A DNA stretch of 64,000 nt from JBBPYC01 sp965218765 (GTDB taxonomy: Bacteria; Pseudomonadota; Gammaproteobacteria; Burkholderiales; Burkholderiaceae_C). Within the stretch, counting starts at the first letter, position 1, and the number at the start of each line of letters is the position of its first letter. A program made the translations under genes and the position numbers. The stretch spans positions 62,001 through 126,000 of the forward strand of contig CBDCLU010000002.1 of NCBI GenBank assembly GCA_965218765.1, written 5' to 3'. This document shows, piece by piece, positions 19,156 to 27,366 of the stretch. The notes below the pieces were generated by a model. That model saw only the letters and a list, made by a program, of their open reading frames with translations, was not told where the DNA came from and made no database searches.

Positions 19156-20100
19156 ATGAGCGTGTCAGAAAACAGCACGGCAGCGACGACCGCGCAACCC
19201 GCGCAGCAGCAGCCGTCAGCCGCCGCGCTGCAGCGCCAGCCGATCAGCGCCGAGCTGCGCCAGTGGATCATCGACCGGGCCAAGGCCGGCATGGCGCCGG
19301 ACGCGGTACTGGCCGCGCTGGAGCAGGCCGGTTGGGCCGAAGACGTCGCGCTGCATGCGATGGAAACCACGCTGGCCGACCATCTGTCCGGCGCGTTGCG
19401 CAACGCGCCGGCCAGGGGTGCCGACGCCGCGCTGCCGCCGGCGGTGCGGGTACCCGAACCCGCGCTCGCGCAGCAGCCGCTGTACCTCGACGCGGCCGGC
19501 CGTTGCATCACCGTGCTCGCGCAACTGCACCAGCCGCGGGTCGTGGTGTTCGGCGGCCTGCTGTCGGACGCCGAGTGCGAAGCGCTGATCGACGCGGCGC
19601 GCCCGCGGCTGGCGCGCTCGCGCACGATTGCCGTGAAGACCGGCGGCGAAGAACTGAACGCGGACCGCACCAGCGACGGCATGTTCTTCGAGCGCGGCGC
19701 CAGCGAGCTGATCGGCACGATCGAAGCACGCATTGCGGCGCTGCTCGACTGGCCGATCGAAAACGGCGAAGGCCTGCAGATCCTGCGCTACGGCGTGCAG
19801 ACCGAATACAAGCCGCACTACGATTACTTCGATCCGCACGAGCCCGGCACGCCGGTGGTGCTTCAGCGCGGCGGCCAGCGCGTCGGCACGTTGATCATGT
19901 ACTTGAACGAGCCCGGGCAGGGCGGCGCGACCGTGTTTCCGGATGCGTATTTCGAGGTCGCGCCGAAACGCGGCAATGCGGTTTTCTTCAGCTACGACCG
20001 GCCGCACCCGGCCACCAAATCCCTGCACGGCGGCGCACCGGTGTTGCAGGGCGAGAAGTGGATCGCAACCAAATGGCTGCGGGAACGCCGCTTCGATTAG
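19156..20100 (+). CDS. 2-oxoglutarate/Fe(II) oxygenase, prolyl 4-hydroxylase type
   Basis: A 314-residue protein. The first 110 or so residues include an Ala/Gln-rich start and a helical segment (QWIIDRAKAGMAPDAVLAAL). The C-terminal 190 residues are a P4H double-stranded beta-helix: the iron ligands are the His and Asp in KPHYDYFDP and the His in HPATKSLHGG, and the 2-oxoglutarate-binding Lys lies in EKWIATKW. Such bacterial enzymes hydroxylate prolines in proteins (for example EF-Tu in Pseudomonas) or small molecules; the substrate here is unknown. A good ribosome site (TTGAGGAA) precedes the ATG. Confidence 0.87.
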   Translation: MSVSENSTAATTAQPAQQQPSAAALQRQPISAELRQWIIDRAKAGMAPDAVLAALEQAGWAEDVALHAMETTLADHLSGALRNAPARGADAALPPAVRVPEPALAQQPLYLDAAGRCITVLAQLHQPRVVVFGGLLSDAECEALIDAARPRLARSRTIAVKTGGEELNADRTSDGMFFERGASELIGTIEARIAALLDWPIENGEGLQILRYGVQTEYKPHYDYFDPHEPGTPVVLQRGGQRVGTLIMYLNEPGQGGATVFPDAYFEVAPKRGNAVFFSYDRPHPATKSLHGGAPVLQGEKWIATKWLRERRFD

Positions 20101-20150
20101 TTTTTACGTCAAAACCCGCTTGGGCGCTAGTACAGCAATCATTTCATGCT

Positions 20151-21071
20151 ATGCAAATAGAAGCAAACGGTATTCCGATCGAAGTCGAGGACTCGGGCGG
20201 CGACGGGCCCGCCGTGCTGCTGGTGATGGGCCTGGGCATGCAGCTCGTCGCATGGCCACAGGCGTTCGTGCAGGCGTTCGTGCAGGCCGGCTACCGCGTG
20301 GTCCGGCATGACAACCGCGACGTGGGCCTGAGCCGGCAGTTCGACGAGCTCGGCGTGCCGAACCTGCTGTGGGCGATGACGCAGGCACGCTTCGGCTTCA
20401 CGCCGCGCGCGCCGTATGGGCTGCGCGACATGGCGCTCGATTCGATCGGCGTGCTCGATGCGCTGGGGATCGAGCGCGCGCACGTGCTCGGCGTCAGCAT
20501 GGGCGGCATGATCGCGCAGCGGATCGCACTGGCGGCGCCGGCGCGCACCACCAGCCTCGTCAGCATCATGAGTTCGAGCGGCGCACGCGGGCTGCCGAAC
20601 CCGCAGCCTGCGGTGCTGCGCGCGCTGATGAGCCGCCCGAAAAACGACACGCCGGCGGCGCAGCTCGAACATTCGATGGCGCTGTTCCGGCTGATCGCAA
20701 GCCCCGCGTTCGCCACCTCGGACGAAGAGCTGCGCCGCGGCGTGCTAGCTGCCGCGGCGCGCGGCGTGAACCGCGCGGGTGTGGCGCGCCAGTTGCTCGC
20801 GATCGGCGCCGATGTGTCGCGCGCGGCCGAGTTGCGCGGCATCACGGCGCCCACGCTGGTGCTGCATGGCCGCGCCGACGTGCTGGTGCCGCTTGCCTGC
20901 GGCGCCGACACCGCGCGCCGCATTCCGGGCGCGACGCTGCAGACGATCGACGGCATGGGGCACGACCTGGCACCGGGGCTGCTGCCGCGGCTGCTCGAGC
21001 CGATCCTCGCGCACCTCGCGGCGGCGCAGGCGGGCGTCGATTGCGAAACTGCCGGCAGCGAGGCCGCATGA
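20151..21071 (+). CDS. Alpha/beta-fold hydrolase
   Basis: A 306-residue alpha/beta hydrolase. The nucleophile elbow is GVSMGG near residue 120 (Ser), the oxyanion region VMGLGMQL follows strand 3, an Asp in HGRADVLVP is a candidate acid, and the His is in DGMGHDL. It resembles non-haem-peroxidase-like esterases and lactonases with broad substrate range; nothing fixes a specific reaction. The stop overlaps the start of queF by 4 bases (ATGA), so the two are translationally linked, though a functional link with queuosine synthesis is not known. Confidence 0.82.
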   Translation: MQIEANGIPIEVEDSGGDGPAVLLVMGLGMQLVAWPQAFVQAFVQAGYRVVRHDNRDVGLSRQFDELGVPNLLWAMTQARFGFTPRAPYGLRDMALDSIGVLDALGIERAHVLGVSMGGMIAQRIALAAPARTTSLVSIMSSSGARGLPNPQPAVLRALMSRPKNDTPAAQLEHSMALFRLIASPAFATSDEELRRGVLAAAARGVNRAGVARQLLAIGADVSRAAELRGITAPTLVLHGRADVLVPLACGADTARRIPGATLQTIDGMGHDLAPGLLPRLLEPILAHLAAAQAGVDCETAGSEAA

Positions 21072-21994
21072 GCGATCCGACCCGGCCTCCAGCCCCTGCC
21101 GACGCCACAGCGCGCGAGGCCAAAACCGTGGCCGATGGCGCGAACGAAGCAGCCGCCGGCTCGCCGCTCGGCCGTGCCAGCAGGCCGTCCGACCGGTACG
21201 ACCCGACGCTGCTGTTTCCGATCTCGCGGGCCCAGCAGCGCGCGGCGCTCGGCCTGGCAGGCGACGCCACCCTGCCGTTTTTCGGCGCCGATCTCTGGAC
21301 CGCGTTCGAGCTGTGCTGGCTGAACCCGCGCGGCAAGCCGGTGCTCGCGATCGCGCACATCACGGTGCCGTGCGAGAGCACGCACATCGTCGAGAGCAAA
21401 TCGCTCAAGCTCTATCTGAACGGTTTTGCGGGCAGCCGTTTTCCCGATGCGCAGAGCGTGCGCGAGCGCATTCGCGTCGACCTGAGCGAAGCCATCTGGC
21501 GCGGCCAGCCGGTGCGCGCGCAGATCGGCTGCACGCTGCTTGCGCCCGAGCTGTTCGACCGCGAGATGGTGCAGGAACTGTCGGGCCTGAGCCTGGACCG
21601 GCTCGAGGTCGAATGCGACCGCTATACGCCCGCGCCGGAATTGCTCACGGCCGCGCTCGACGAAACGCCGGTGTCCGAAGTGCTGACCAGCAACCTGCTG
21701 CGCACGAACTGCCCGGTTACTGGCCAGCCCGACTGGGGCAGCGTGCAGATCGCCTACAGCGGCCCGCCGATCGAGCAGGGCGGCCTGCTGCAGTACCTGG
21801 TGAGCTTTCGCAACCACGAGGATTTTCACGAGCGCTGCGTGGAGCGCATCTTCCTGGACATCCGCGCGCGCTGCGAGCCGCTCAAGCTCACCGTGCTGGC
21901 GCGCTACACGCGGCGCGGCGGCATCGACATCAACCCGTTTCGCACCAGCCACCCGCAGACCCTGCCGCGCAACATCCGCACCGCGCGGCAGTAG
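21068..21994 (+). CDS. queF: NADPH-dependent 7-cyano-7-deazaguanine reductase
   Basis: A 308-residue type II QueF that reduces preQ0 to preQ1 with NADPH in queuosine biosynthesis. The two T-fold halves are visible: the QueF motif ESKSLKLYLNGF in the N-terminal half and, in the C-terminal half, LLRTNCPVTGQPDWG with the catalytic Cys that forms the thioimide, then HEDFHE. It is longer than E. coli QueF (282) owing to about 35 extra residues at the N-terminus (Pro/Ala rich). The start at 21068 gives an ATGA overlap with the hydrolase; a later start cannot be excluded. An IS element begins 9 bases after its stop. Confidence 0.93.
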   Translation: MSDPTRPPAPADATAREAKTVADGANEAAAGSPLGRASRPSDRYDPTLLFPISRAQQRAALGLAGDATLPFFGADLWTAFELCWLNPRGKPVLAIAHITVPCESTHIVESKSLKLYLNGFAGSRFPDAQSVRERIRVDLSEAIWRGQPVRAQIGCTLLAPELFDREMVQELSGLSLDRLEVECDRYTPAPELLTAALDETPVSEVLTSNLLRTNCPVTGQPDWGSVQIAYSGPPIEQGGLLQYLVSFRNHEDFHERCVERIFLDIRARCEPLKLTVLARYTRRGGIDINPFRTSHPQTLPRNIRTARQ

Positions 21995-22003
21995 CGGCTC
22001 TAA

Positions 22004-22019
22004 GAGCCCGTTTGGAAAT
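22004..22019 (+). repeat. IS left terminal inverted repeat
   Basis: GAGCCCGTTTGGAAAT, exact complement of the right end at 22883-22898. It is preceded by TAA, the presumed target duplication. Confidence 0.93.
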
Positions 22020-22046
22020 TCCCGCATCCTGTGGTGTAAGGGCAGG

Positions 22047-22878
22047 ATGTGGACCAAAGAACAGCGGGCGCGGCAGCAGAAGATCGAGCGCAAGGCCAAG
22101 CGCTATCCAAGTGACGTGACGGATGTGGAGTGGGCGGGCGATCCAGCCGTTGCTGCCGGCGCCAGCGCGACGCGGCCGGCGCCGGCGGTGCGATATGCGC
22201 GAGGTCATCAATGCATTGCGGTATCTGGTGCGCGCGGGCTGCGGCTGGCGCATGCTGCCGGTGCACTTCGGGCCTTGGCAGACCGTCTACTGGTGGTTTC
22301 GGCGTCTGATGCGCCGCATGCTCTTTGCCACGCTGCACGATCTGGCGCTCATGCTCGACCGCGAGCATGAGGGCCGCAGCCCCTGCCCGAGCGGAGGCGT
22401 CCTCGACAGCCAGAGCACCAAAGCGCCGCAGGCCAAGGACCGAGGATACGACGCAGCGAAGAAGACGACGGGACGCAAGCGCCACATTGCAGTGGACACG
22501 GGAGGGCGGCTGCTGATGGTCAACCTCACAGCAGCCGACATTGCCGACATTGCCGACAGCACCGGTGCGCTCCCTGTGCTGGATGCGCTCAAGAAGCGCT
22601 GGCCGGGCATCAAGCACTTCTTTGCTGACGGCGCCTACGACCGAACGGCGCTGATGGACAAAGCGCGGATGCTGGACTTCGTGGTGCAGGTCGTGCGGCG
22701 CCATGAGGGCCAAGTTGGCTTCCAAGTGCTGCCCAGGCGCTGGGTGGTGGAGCGCACATTTGGTTGGATGATCCGCCATCGTCGCTTGGTGCGTGACTAC
22801 GAGCAGCGGCTAGACGTCTCAGAGGCCATGATCCACATCGCCTTGGGTAGCCTCATGCTGCGCCAGTTGTGCGTGTGA
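22047..22878 (+). pseudogene. IS5-family transposase, frameshifted
   Basis: The N-terminus MWTKEQRARQQKIERKAKRY begins at 22047 and runs in one frame to DVEWA. The rest (IQPLLPAPARRGRRR onward) continues in the +1 frame to the stop at 22878. Deleting one G in the run at 22136-22138 would join the two into a single protein of about 276 residues. The DDE residues are all in the second part: D in GVLDSQSTK, D in FFADGAYDR, and E in RRWVVERTFGW. No A-rich slippery site is at the junction, so a disabling insertion is more likely than programmed frameshifting. A 9-bp tandem repeat (GCCGACATT, 22534-22551) adds DIADIAD in the middle. Confidence 0.85.
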
Positions 22879-22882
22879 CACT

Positions 22883-22898
22883 ATTTCCAAACGGGCTC
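22883..22898 (-). repeat. IS right terminal inverted repeat
   Basis: ATTTCCAAACGGGCTC, exact complement of the left end. Its last base also supplies the G of the TAG stop codon of the neighbouring crotonase gene read on the minus strand. Confidence 0.93.
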
Positions 22899-23740
22899 TA
22901 AGACTGTTCGCGAAAGGTCTTTAGCGGTGCAAGCGGTGGAAAGCTCGGCATGCGCTTTTCAGTGCGCGCCTTGACCGCCTCCTCGACGTGCCGATTGCTC
23001 CAGATTGCGCCTTGCAGCCAGCCGAGTTGCTTGAGCGCGTCGTCCACCGAATGGTCGCGCGCGTAGTTGATCGACTGCTTGCTGCCCCAGATCGCCACCG
23101 GCGGCTTCTGCGCAATCTCCGCCGCGCATTGCAGCGCAGCGGCTACGCAGGCATCGGCATCGTCGAACATCTCATTGACGAGTCCCAGCGCGAGCGCTTT
23201 CTGCGCGGGCAACCGGCGCCCGGTGTAGGCCAGCTCTTTAACGATGCCCAGCGGCATCAGCTTCGGCAGCCGTTGCAGGGTGCCCAGATCCGCCATCATG
23301 CCGATGTTGATCTCCTGGATGCAGAAGAACGCATCGGCCGCTGCGTAGCGGATGCAGCAGGCGGTCACCAGGTCCACCGCGCCGCCGATGCAGCCGCCCT
23401 GGATCGCGGCGATCACGGGCATGCGCAGCTGCTCGATCTTGTTGAAGGTGGCCTGCATATCGCCCAGCAGTTCAAACATCGACGCACGCCCTTCCGGGGT
23501 CTGGTCGTCCATCGCGATGTCGCCGCCGAACGTGTCCAGCGCCATGCCGGCGGAGAAATGCTTGCCGGTGCTGGAGATGACCAGCGCGCGGGCTTCGCTG
23601 CCGTGCTGAAGGCTGGTCAGGATGGCGTCGAGCTCGCGCCAGAACGCGGGGCTCATGGTGTTCAATGCATCGGGGCGCGACAGCCTGAGGTGGGCGACGT
23701 GGCGCTGGATGTCGAACGCGAAGCAGATGGTTGGGTTCAT
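22898..23740 (-). CDS. Crotonase family, delta3,5-delta2,4-dienoyl-CoA isomerase-like
   Basis: A 280-residue crotonase. The oxyanion-hole segments are SSTGKHFSAGMAL and AAIQGGCIGGAVDLVTAC. The next part, FFCIQEINIGMMADLGTLQRLPK, keeps the Glu and the Asp found in dienoyl-CoA isomerases (ECH1 group: KEVDVGLAADVGTLQRLPK), which act as acid/base in the 1,5-proton shift that handles odd-position double bonds of fatty acids. Ordinary hydratases have Glu in other positions. ATG at 23740 was chosen over an upstream start at 23815. The stop codon lies exactly at the IS end, and the last residues (FREQS) appear unaltered. Confidence 0.83.
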   Translation of the reverse strand: MNPTICFAFDIQRHVAHLRLSRPDALNTMSPAFWRELDAILTSLQHGSEARALVISSTGKHFSAGMALDTFGGDIAMDDQTPEGRASMFELLGDMQATFNKIEQLRMPVIAAIQGGCIGGAVDLVTACCIRYAAADAFFCIQEINIGMMADLGTLQRLPKLMPLGIVKELAYTGRRLPAQKALALGLVNEMFDDADACVAAALQCAAEIAQKPPVAIWGSKQSINYARDHSVDDALKQLGWLQGAIWSNRHVEEAVKARTEKRMPSFPPLAPLKTFREQS

Positions 23741-23904
23741 GCGGGCAATGTAGCGAACGCTGGCCGAGTAGCAAATCCAGGCAGGGTGCTTCGCTATGCT
23801 TGCGGCCTGCGGCATCGGTCGCGCCCTGCCGGTTTGCCAGTCTTCACACTTTCACTTCGATCCGGACATCCGGCCGCAGCGCATCGGCGCCTGTCCCACC
23901 CAGC

Positions 23905-24741
23905 ATGCATCACTCGATCCCGCCTCGCCGTCTGTTCCATGCACTGGCCTTGTGGCTGGCAATCGGCGCGGGGCCTGCCTGTGCTTTTGAACTGCCGCGC
24001 GCACATGCGGTGCCCGGCGGCATCGCGCTGGTCGATGTCGGCCCGGCGGCCGCTCGGCCGAGCGTGCGCTTTGGCGGTATGCCGGTGCTCGTGGTGGGGG
24101 ATCCGATCAGCTGGACCGCGGTGGTCGGCATTCCGTTGTCGGCCAGATCAGGGCGCGCCAGCGTGCGCGTCGGCGCGGCGGCCGAGACCGTGGCATTCGA
24201 CGTGAAGCCGTTTCGGTATGCCGAGCAGCGCTTGAGCGTGGCGCCCGGCAAGGTCGATCTCGCACCGGCCGATCTGGCGCGCTACGAGCGCGAAAAAAAG
24301 CATCTGGCGCAGGTCGCCGACATATTCAGCGACACGGCGCCGGCCACCTTGCGGATGCTGCAACCCACGCCCGGGCGTCGCTCCAGCTCGTTCGGCCTGC
24401 GCCGCGTGTTCAACGGGCAGGCGCGCAATCCGCACAGCGGCATGGACATCGCAGCGCCGACCGGCACGCCGGTGGTGGCGCCGCTGCCGGGCAAGGTGAT
24501 CGACACCGGCGACTATTTCTTCAACGGCAACACGGTCTGGATCGACCACGGCCGCGGCCTGCTCACGATGGTTTGCCATCTGAGCGAGATTGCGGTCAGG
24601 ACGGGCGATCAGGTGCGCGCCGGTGAGCGCATCGGCGCTGTCGGTGCGACCGGCCGCGTGACCGGGCCGCACCTGCACTGGTCGGTCAGCCTGAACCACG
24701 CGATGGTCGATCCGGCGCTGCTGCTTGCGTTGGATCGTTGA
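23905..24741 (+). CDS. M23 family metallopeptidase, secreted
   Basis: A 278-residue protein with a signal peptide (positively charged start, LFHALALWLAIGAGPACA, likely cleavage near residue 27). An N-terminal domain of about 125 residues with beta character precedes the LytM/M23 domain. The zinc site is H and D in NPHSGMDIAAP (HxxxD) and HLH in GPHLHWSVSLN. These enzymes cut peptidoglycan cross-links or activate amidases in the periplasm. The first ATG after the divergent crotonase start at 23740 was taken; the 164-base gap must hold both promoters. Confidence 0.9.
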   Translation: MHHSIPPRRLFHALALWLAIGAGPACAFELPRAHAVPGGIALVDVGPAAARPSVRFGGMPVLVVGDPISWTAVVGIPLSARSGRASVRVGAAAETVAFDVKPFRYAEQRLSVAPGKVDLAPADLARYEREKKHLAQVADIFSDTAPATLRMLQPTPGRRSSSFGLRRVFNGQARNPHSGMDIAAPTGTPVVAPLPGKVIDTGDYFFNGNTVWIDHGRGLLTMVCHLSEIAVRTGDQVRAGERIGAVGATGRVTGPHLHWSVSLNHAMVDPALLLALDR

Positions 24742-24840
24742 GGCGGGCTGCGCTCGTCTATGCCGCTTTGCGTCTACACCCGGACAGGTGAGCTGGTCCC
24801 ATTCCAGCAGGGGCTACGCAGCCGCCTTTGCCGGACCGTA

Positions 24841-24899
24841 GGCGCCACCCCCGGTGGGGGGGTAGCCGATGACCGATCGAAGGGAGCGAAGGCTGGGGA
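24841..24899. repeat. Dispersed intergenic repeat, copy 1
   Basis: The block GGCGCC-CCCCCGGTG-GGG, then GCCGA-GACCGA-CG, and ending AGGGAGCGAAGGCTGGGG. It is also present at 48835-48892 with a few differences. Both copies sit a few bases beyond the 3' end of a minus-strand gene. The G/C runs CCACCCCCGGTGGGGG can fold into a hairpin. Confidence 0.75.
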
Positions 24900-24904
24900 G
24901 GAGC

Positions 24905-26050
24905 TCAGAACAAGAATCGGCCATCGCCGCCGATGATCGTCAGGTTCGTCAAGTTCCCGCCCTGGTGATCGGTCGGCGAATAGTTGACCGTGAAGCCGCC
25001 CATGTTGTAGTTCTGCATGGTTTCCAGCGCCGCCACCAGGCCCTCGCGCGTGAGCGACTGGCCGGCCCGGCGCAGGCCTTCGACCAGCACACGCGCGGTG
25101 ATGTAGCCCTCCAGGCTCGTGAAATCGAACGCCTTGTCGCCAGCCTGCATCATGTGCTGCTGGTACTCGGCCACGACCACCGAGCGTGCATGAAATGGTG
25201 ATGGCACCACCTGCGACACCACCACGCCGCGGCCCGTTGCGCCGAGTTCGTCGGCCAGCGCTTTCGAGCCGACAAAGCTCACGTTCGCGAACTGGCCGGG
25301 GTAGCGCTTTTCGCGCGCGGCCTTGATCAGCGCGGCGCAGGATTTGTATGCGCTGATCTGCACGATCGCATCCGGCGCGGCCGGCAGGATCGACTGAATC
25401 GCCTTGGTCACCGCGACCGTGTTGCGCTCCACCGTGCCGAGCGCGACCGGTTTGAGCTGGCGCTTGGCCAACGCCCGCTCGACGCCGGCGAGGCCAGCCT
25501 TGCCGTAGGCATCGTCCTGGTAGAACACTGCAATCTTCCGCAAGCCCATCGTGTCGTGCAGATGGCTCACGATCAGCTCGGTCTCATCGAAGTACGTCGC
25601 GCGCACATGAAACACCTGGCGGTGCAGCGGCTCGCGCAGTGCCTGCGCGCCGGTGAACATGCCGACCAGCGGGACTTTCGCCTGGTCCACGATCGGCAGC
25701 AGCGCAAGGCCGGTCGGCGTGCCGACCGCGCCGACCAGCGCAAAGACGCGGTCGGTGCCGATCAGCGCCCGGGCGGCGGTGACGGTGCGCTCGGGCTCGT
25801 AGCCGTCGTCGCGCGACACCAGTTTCAGGCGCCGGCCTGCGACGCCGCCTTGGGCGTTGACCGCCGAAAAATACGCCTGCATGCCGGCCTTCAGGCGCAG
25901 CCCGAGTTCGGCAGCCGGGCCGGTCAGTGCGGCGACTTGGCCGAGCACGATTTCGCGCTCGGTCACGCCGGGCGTTGGTTCGGCTGCGGCAGCCAAGCCG
26001 CTCAGGCCGGCCAGCAGGGTCATCGAGAAATCGCGTCGAGAGAAATTCAT
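24905..26050 (-). CDS. ABC transporter substrate-binding protein, LivK type
   Basis: A 381-residue periplasmic binding protein of the branched-chain amino acid/amide family. The N-terminus MNFSRRDFSMTLLAGLSGLA has a twin-arginine-like motif (SRRDF) and a hydrophobic stretch ending AAAAEP, so Tat or Sec export is likely. The mature start IVLGQVAALTGPAAELG and the later RLKLVSRDDGYEP and YGKAGL blocks are family marks. No permease or ATPase genes are adjacent, so it is an orphan in this window; the ligand cannot be guessed. ATG at 26050 was chosen over an upstream start at 26137. Confidence 0.88.
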   Translation of the reverse strand: MNFSRRDFSMTLLAGLSGLAAAAEPTPGVTEREIVLGQVAALTGPAAELGLRLKAGMQAYFSAVNAQGGVAGRRLKLVSRDDGYEPERTVTAARALIGTDRVFALVGAVGTPTGLALLPIVDQAKVPLVGMFTGAQALREPLHRQVFHVRATYFDETELIVSHLHDTMGLRKIAVFYQDDAYGKAGLAGVERALAKRQLKPVALGTVERNTVAVTKAIQSILPAAPDAIVQISAYKSCAALIKAAREKRYPGQFANVSFVGSKALADELGATGRGVVVSQVVPSPFHARSVVVAEYQQHMMQAGDKAFDFTSLEGYITARVLVEGLRRAGQSLTREGLVAALETMQNYNMGGFTVNYSPTDHQGGNLTNLTIIGGDGRFLF

Positions 26051-26269
26051 GATACCGGACATTCCAAAGGATGCGGAGTAAGAAAGAAATGCCCAAGTCT
26101 CATACCGCTGGCAACCATTCGGGCGCAGTCTGCGCAATTTGCGTGCCCGACACGTCGAATACTGCTCGCAAACGCCTGCCGAGCAACAGCCAGCGCTGGG
26201 ACAGAACGAAATGCGGGGGTTGGCGGGCAGATGCGCGTCAGGCCAGAGATTGACTGACGGCCGTGCTGA

Positions 26270-26359
26270 TGGCGGAAGCGGTGAGATTCGAACTCACGGA
26301 TGTCGCAAAACATCGCCGGTTTTCAAGACCGGTGCATTCAACCGCTCTGCCACGCTTCC
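26270..26359 (-). tRNA. tRNA-Ser (anticodon UGA)
   Basis: A 90-base class II tRNA with encoded CCA (TGG at 26270-26272). The acceptor stem GGAAGCG pairs with CGCTTCC. The anticodon stem CCGGT/ACCGG surrounds the loop CTTGAAA, giving TGA in DNA. The long variable arm contains GATGTTTTGCGACATC, and the T loop is GTTCGAATC. It lies between folD and the LivK-type gene, all on the same strand. Confidence 0.96.
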
Positions 26360-26381
26360 CTCAGGTTGAAGGACGGAGATT

Positions 26382-27266
26382 TTAGCCCTGCGGCTGGTTG
26401 TGGCCGGCCAGCCGCTCTGCGGCATCCAGCGTGTTGGACAGCAGCATCGCGCGCGTCATCGGACCGACGCCGCCGGGCACCGGTGTGATGAAGCCGGCGA
26501 TGGCGCGCACGCCGTCGAAGTCGACGTCGCCGCACAGCCGGCCTTCGTCGTCGCGGTTCATGCCGACGTCCAGCACGACCGCGCCGGGCTTGACCATGTC
26601 GGCCGTGACCAGATTGCGGCGTCCCACCGCAGCGACCAGCAGGTCGGCTTGGCGGGTCTGCGCGGCCAGGTCGGCGGTGCCGCTGTGACAGATGGTGACG
26701 GTGGCGCTGCGTTGCAGCAGCAGCAGCGCCATCGGCTTGCCCACCGTGTTGCTGCGCCCGATCACGACCGCGTGCCTGCCGCGCAGGCTGCCGCTGCCGC
26801 CGGGCGTCAGGCTGTCGATGAGTTTCATGCAGCCGTATGGCGTGCAGGGCAGAAAGCCGGGTCGCCCGACCAGCAGCGCGCCCGCGTTGGCGACGTGAAA
26901 GCCGTCCACGTCCTTGGCCGGATCGATCGCCTCGATCACGCGCTGCGGGTCGATCTGCGCGGGCAGCGGCAGCTGCACGAGGATGCCGTGCACGCGGGCA
27001 TCGGCATTCAGCGCATGCACGCGCGCGAGCAGGTCGGCCTCGCTCAGCGTGGCGGGGTGGCGCTCCAGGACCGAGCGCAGGCCGGCTTCCTCGCTGTCCT
27101 TGACCTTGTGGCGCACGTAGACGGCACTGGCCGGGTCGTCACCGACCAGCAGCACCGCCAGGCCAGGCGGGTGGCCGTGGCGGTCCAGATAGACCGCGCA
27201 GCGCTGCGCGACTTCCAGCCGCACGGCGCGCGCCACGGCGGCGCCATCGATCAACGTCGCGGTCAA
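26382..27266 (-). CDS. folD: Methylenetetrahydrofolate dehydrogenase / cyclohydrolase
   Basis: A 294-residue bifunctional enzyme of one-carbon metabolism that oxidises 5,10-methylene-THF with NADP+ and hydrolyses methenyl-THF to 10-formyl-THF. The catalytic Lys is in VYVRHKVKDSEEAG, the conserved HGILVQLPLP follows, and VIGRSNTVGKPMA is the NADP-binding loop; the C-terminal PGGVGPMTRAML is also intact. The start is TTG at 27266 (giving MTATLIDG, the usual N-terminus); the nearest ATG upstream is out of frame. No strong Shine-Dalgarno was seen. Confidence 0.95.
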   Translation of the reverse strand: MTATLIDGAAVARAVRLEVAQRCAVYLDRHGHPPGLAVLLVGDDPASAVYVRHKVKDSEEAGLRSVLERHPATLSEADLLARVHALNADARVHGILVQLPLPAQIDPQRVIEAIDPAKDVDGFHVANAGALLVGRPGFLPCTPYGCMKLIDSLTPGGSGSLRGRHAVVIGRSNTVGKPMALLLLQRSATVTICHSGTADLAAQTRQADLLVAAVGRRNLVTADMVKPGAVVLDVGMNRDDEGRLCGDVDFDGVRAIAGFITPVPGGVGPMTRAMLLSNTLDAAERLAGHNQPQG

Positions 27267-27366
27267 TTCAAAGCATCCGGTTTTTGAAAGGAAAGGGCTT
27301 GGGGCAGCCGTCGTGTATGCCTGTCGAGCTATCTAAAAAATAGCAGTGGGTGAGCACGGACCGCCT

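Larger units (their letters stand above)
22004..22898 (+). mobile_element. IS5-family insertion sequence (IS1031-like)
   Basis: An 895-bp element bounded by 16-bp perfect terminal inverted repeats (22004-22019 and 22883-22898, starting GAGCCCGTTTGG). It carries a DDE transposase in two frames. TAA flanks both ends (22001-22003 and 22899-22901) and fits the 3-bp TNA duplication of the IS1031 subgroup. The repeat can be read as 8 bp (GGCTCTAA on both sides) if part of the IR is counted, so the boundary has some ambiguity. The element lies between the convergent genes queF and the crotonase gene. Confidence 0.93.

Noticed and set aside
19263..20150. 5' extension of the alpha/beta hydrolase frame
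   Set aside because: It lies in the +1 frame of the prolyl-hydroxylase gene and reads as Arg-rich shadow sequence.
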